Under the pieces are notes generated by a model. The model was not told the origin of the DNA and did no database searches. It was given only the letters and a program-made list of their open reading frames with translations. A stretch of 8,765 nucleotides of DNA from CAXSEF01 sp050920955 (GTDB lineage Bacteria > Pseudomonadota > Alphaproteobacteria > Acetobacterales > Acetobacteraceae). The DNA is taken from NCBI GenBank assembly GCA_050920955.1, contig JBPBQS010000252.1:1-8765 (forward strand). Direction: 5' to 3'. Positions within the stretch are counted from its first letter, which is position 1, and every line of letters starts with the position of its first letter. The position numbers were made by a program, and so were the translations under genes. Shown in pieces: positions 7,688 to 8,765 of the stretch.

Positions 7688-7690
7688 GGC

Positions 7691-7757
7691 AAGCAAGGTC
7701 GAGGCTCCGCCTCGAGCTCCGCCAGGGGCAGCGCCCCTGGACCGGCCTCCACAAGGA
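7691..7757. repeat. Hairpin repeat, copy 6 (divergent A-B half, inverted)
   Basis: Hairpin TCGAGGC/GCCTCGA (7699-7705/7709-7715), the spacer GCTCCG, then CCAGGGGC/GCCCCTGG (7722-7729/7733-7740) and ACCGGCCTCCACAAGGAAGCC. The layout and spacer match the A-B half of copies 3 and 5, but both stems carry compensated changes (A from CCAGAGGC, B from CCAAAGGC). It starts within about 4 nt of the regulator stop codon and may serve as its 3' end. Confidence 0.75.
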
Positions 7758-7760
7758 AGC

Positions 7761-7785
7761 CCCGGGCATGGCGGCAGCCACCGGG
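7761..7785 (+). terminator. Bulged hairpin after the regulator gene, possible terminator
   Basis: CCCGG (7761-7765) pairs with CCGGG (7781-7785) and TGGC (7769-7772) with GCCA (7777-7780), with a 3-nt bulge GCA and a GGCA loop. It is followed by CAGAAC, with no T-run. Together with the adjacent repeat it could end the kinase-regulator transcript before the next gene's promoter. This is a weak call. Confidence 0.3.
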
Positions 7786-7806
7786 CAGAACGGACACACC
7801 CGCAAA

Positions 7807-7863
7807 CCCGACACCCCCGCTGTCCGGAATCCCGACACCCCCGTCCGAACCCCCGACACTTCC
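7807..7863 (+). promoter_or_regulatory. Candidate upstream activator sites: three phased direct repeats
   Basis: CCCGACACCCCCG occurs exactly at 7807-7819 and 7831-7843, and a third partial copy CCCGACACTTCC at 7852-7863. Spacings are 24 and 21 bp, about two DNA turns, so the sites face one side of the helix. Inverted GACA...TGTC and CGGACA...TGTCCG pairs also occur (7810-7824; 7791-7826). The block lies about 75-131 bp before the predicted sigma-54 start near 7938, where NtrC-type activators usually bind. The likely binder is the regulator encoded just upstream; this is inference. Confidence 0.5.
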
Positions 7864-7911
7864 TACCCCCGACCACACGCGACTTCCGAGCAGTATCAAC
7901 GCTCTAGCGTC

Positions 7912-7927
7912 TGGCACGCCCCGTGCT
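7912..7927 (+). promoter_or_regulatory. Predicted sigma-54 (RpoN) -24/-12 promoter
   Basis: TGGCACG (7912-7918), four bases, then GTGCT (7923-7927) differs at one position from the consensus TGGCACG-N4-TTGCW. The GG (7913-7914) and GC (7925-7926) dinucleotides have the required 10-bp gap. The predicted start is near 7938, leaving a leader of about 40 nt with a small hairpin (7940-7957) and AGGAG (7962-7966) before the ATG at 7978. Confidence 0.78.
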
Positions 7928-7977
7928 CTTCCTGTCCCAGCCCCGCAAGACCGGGGCCCACAGGAGCCACCCGCACC

Positions 7978-8765
7978 ATGCCCATCCCCCGCCTTTCCTC
8001 GCGCAAGACTCTTCTGCTCGCGGCCGGCGCCACCGCCCTCCTCGGCGCCGGCCTCGCCGTCGCCCAGACCACGACCTACGACCCCGCCCAGCTCCCCGAG
8101 ACCAAGGGCGTCGTCGCCCAGTACGACCTCACCCCCCGCGGCGACGTCGACGGCGTGATCCTGCAGGACGGCACCGAGGTCCACATGCCGCCGCATCTGT
8201 CCACCGAGCTGGCCGCCCTGGTCCGCCCCGGCAGCGCGATCACGATCCACGGCCTGCGCGCCCGCTCGCTGCCGCTGGTGCAGGCCATGTCCATCACCGA
8301 CGACGCCTCCCGCCGCACCGTGACCGACACCGGCCCCGGCGGCGCCCCGCCGCCCCCGCCGCCCGGCGGCCCCCCTGGCGGTCCCCGCGACGAGGGACGC
8401 CCGCTCGACGCCCAGGGCACCGTGAAGATGCAGCTGCACGGCCCGCGCGGCGACCTGAACGGCGTGCTGCTCGACAACGGCACGATGATCCACATGCCCC
8501 CGCCCGAGGCCGCCCGCCTCGCCGCCGACCTCGCCGTGGGCAAGACGGTCGCGGCCTCCGGCTTCGGCACGCAGAACTCGCTGGGCACGTCGATCGCCGC
8601 CCGACGCCTCGGCGCCACCGCCGACGCCATGGCCCCGCTCGCCGTGCCGCCCCCGCCGCCCCCGGGCGGCCCCCACGGCGGCCCCGGCGGCCGCCCGCCC
8701 GGCCCGCCGCCCGCCCCCGGCGCCATGGACCAGGGCCCCGGTGGCCCTGGCGCTCCCGGTGCCCC
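7978..8765 (+). CDS. Exported protein with two copies of an unknown domain and Pro/Gly-rich linkers (3' end outside window)
   Basis: At least 262 residues; the frame is still open at the window end. AGGAG (7962-7966) precedes the ATG by 11 nt. A Sec signal peptide is clear: RLSSRK, then a hydrophobic stretch ~11-25, with likely cleavage after AVA (29). Two similar domains follow. Domain 1 (~43-107) has GVVAQYDLTPRGDVDGVILQ then DGTEVHMPP; domain 2 (~146-212) has GTVKMQLHGPRGDLNGVLLD then NGTMIHMPP. Each then has a G-x-x-[IV]-x-x-x-G segment and ends near an Ala-rich strand, suggesting a small beta-barrel (OB-like) fold. Linkers of six Pro plus Gly-rich runs follow each domain (124-137; 224-260). 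I do not recognise a named family. The gene sits behind a predicted sigma-54 promoter, next to its likely regulators. Confidence 0.8.
   Translation, partial: MPIPRLSSRKTLLLAAGATALLGAGLAVAQTTTYDPAQLPETKGVVAQYDLTPRGDVDGVILQDGTEVHMPPHLSTELAALVRPGSAITIHGLRARSLPLVQAMSITDDASRRTVTDTGPGGAPPPPPPGGPPGGPRDEGRPLDAQGTVKMQLHGPRGDLNGVLLDNGTMIHMPPPEAARLAADLAVGKTVAASGFGTQNSLGTSIAARRLGATADAMAPLAVPPPPPPGGPHGGPGGRPPGPPPAPGAMDQGPGGPGAPGA

Overview
The window is very GC-rich DNA (third codon positions almost all G or C, with C-ending codons dominating the + strand genes). It carries an Hsp20-DUF1150 pair and a def-fmt-truA cluster, both typical of Alphaproteobacteria. The overall style suggests Rhodospirillales/Acetobacteraceae, but that placement is inference, since no rRNA or other marker gene is present.

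Layout: (1) On the minus strand, a small heat-shock protein gene (495-950) is followed by a DUF1150 gene (140-382), with a sigma-32-like promoter upstream (1019-1048). (2) On the plus strand, divergent from hsp20, lies a small exported Cys-rich protein (1161-1463) followed by a strong GC hairpin. (3) The translation/tRNA genes def (1547-2107), fmt (2247-3179) and truA (3193-4020) follow. (4) A RES-domain protein (4065-4568) has no visible antitoxin partner. (5) A membrane sensor kinase (4774-6210) and an NtrC-type sigma-54 activator (6356-7687) form a two-component pair. (6) A good sigma-54 -24/-12 site (7912-7927), preceded by three phased direct repeats, drives an exported protein with two copies of one domain and Pro/Gly-rich linkers. 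That gene runs off the window end (7978 onward).

The most striking feature is a family of modular hairpin repeats sitting between the genes. A full copy (about 110-130 bp) is built from four hairpins, here named A, B, C and D. Full copies lie at 24-137, 2112-2228 and 6214-6341. Partial copies lie at 3957-4024 (A-B), 4706-4756 (C-D) and 7691-7757 (A-B-like). Stem sequences differ between copies but the changes are compensated on the other side, so base-pairing is conserved. Five of the six copies start within about 10 nt of a stop codon, or overlap it. One copy supplies the last ~20 codons and the stop of truA. The A-B and C-D partial copies flank the RES gene like two halves of one element.

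The best candidate for an undescribed system is the 3' third of the window. A periplasmic-sensing kinase and a sigma-54 activator are followed by a predicted sigma-54 promoter with upstream sites, leading to a duplicated-domain exported protein of unknown function. The second candidate is the hairpin repeat family itself.
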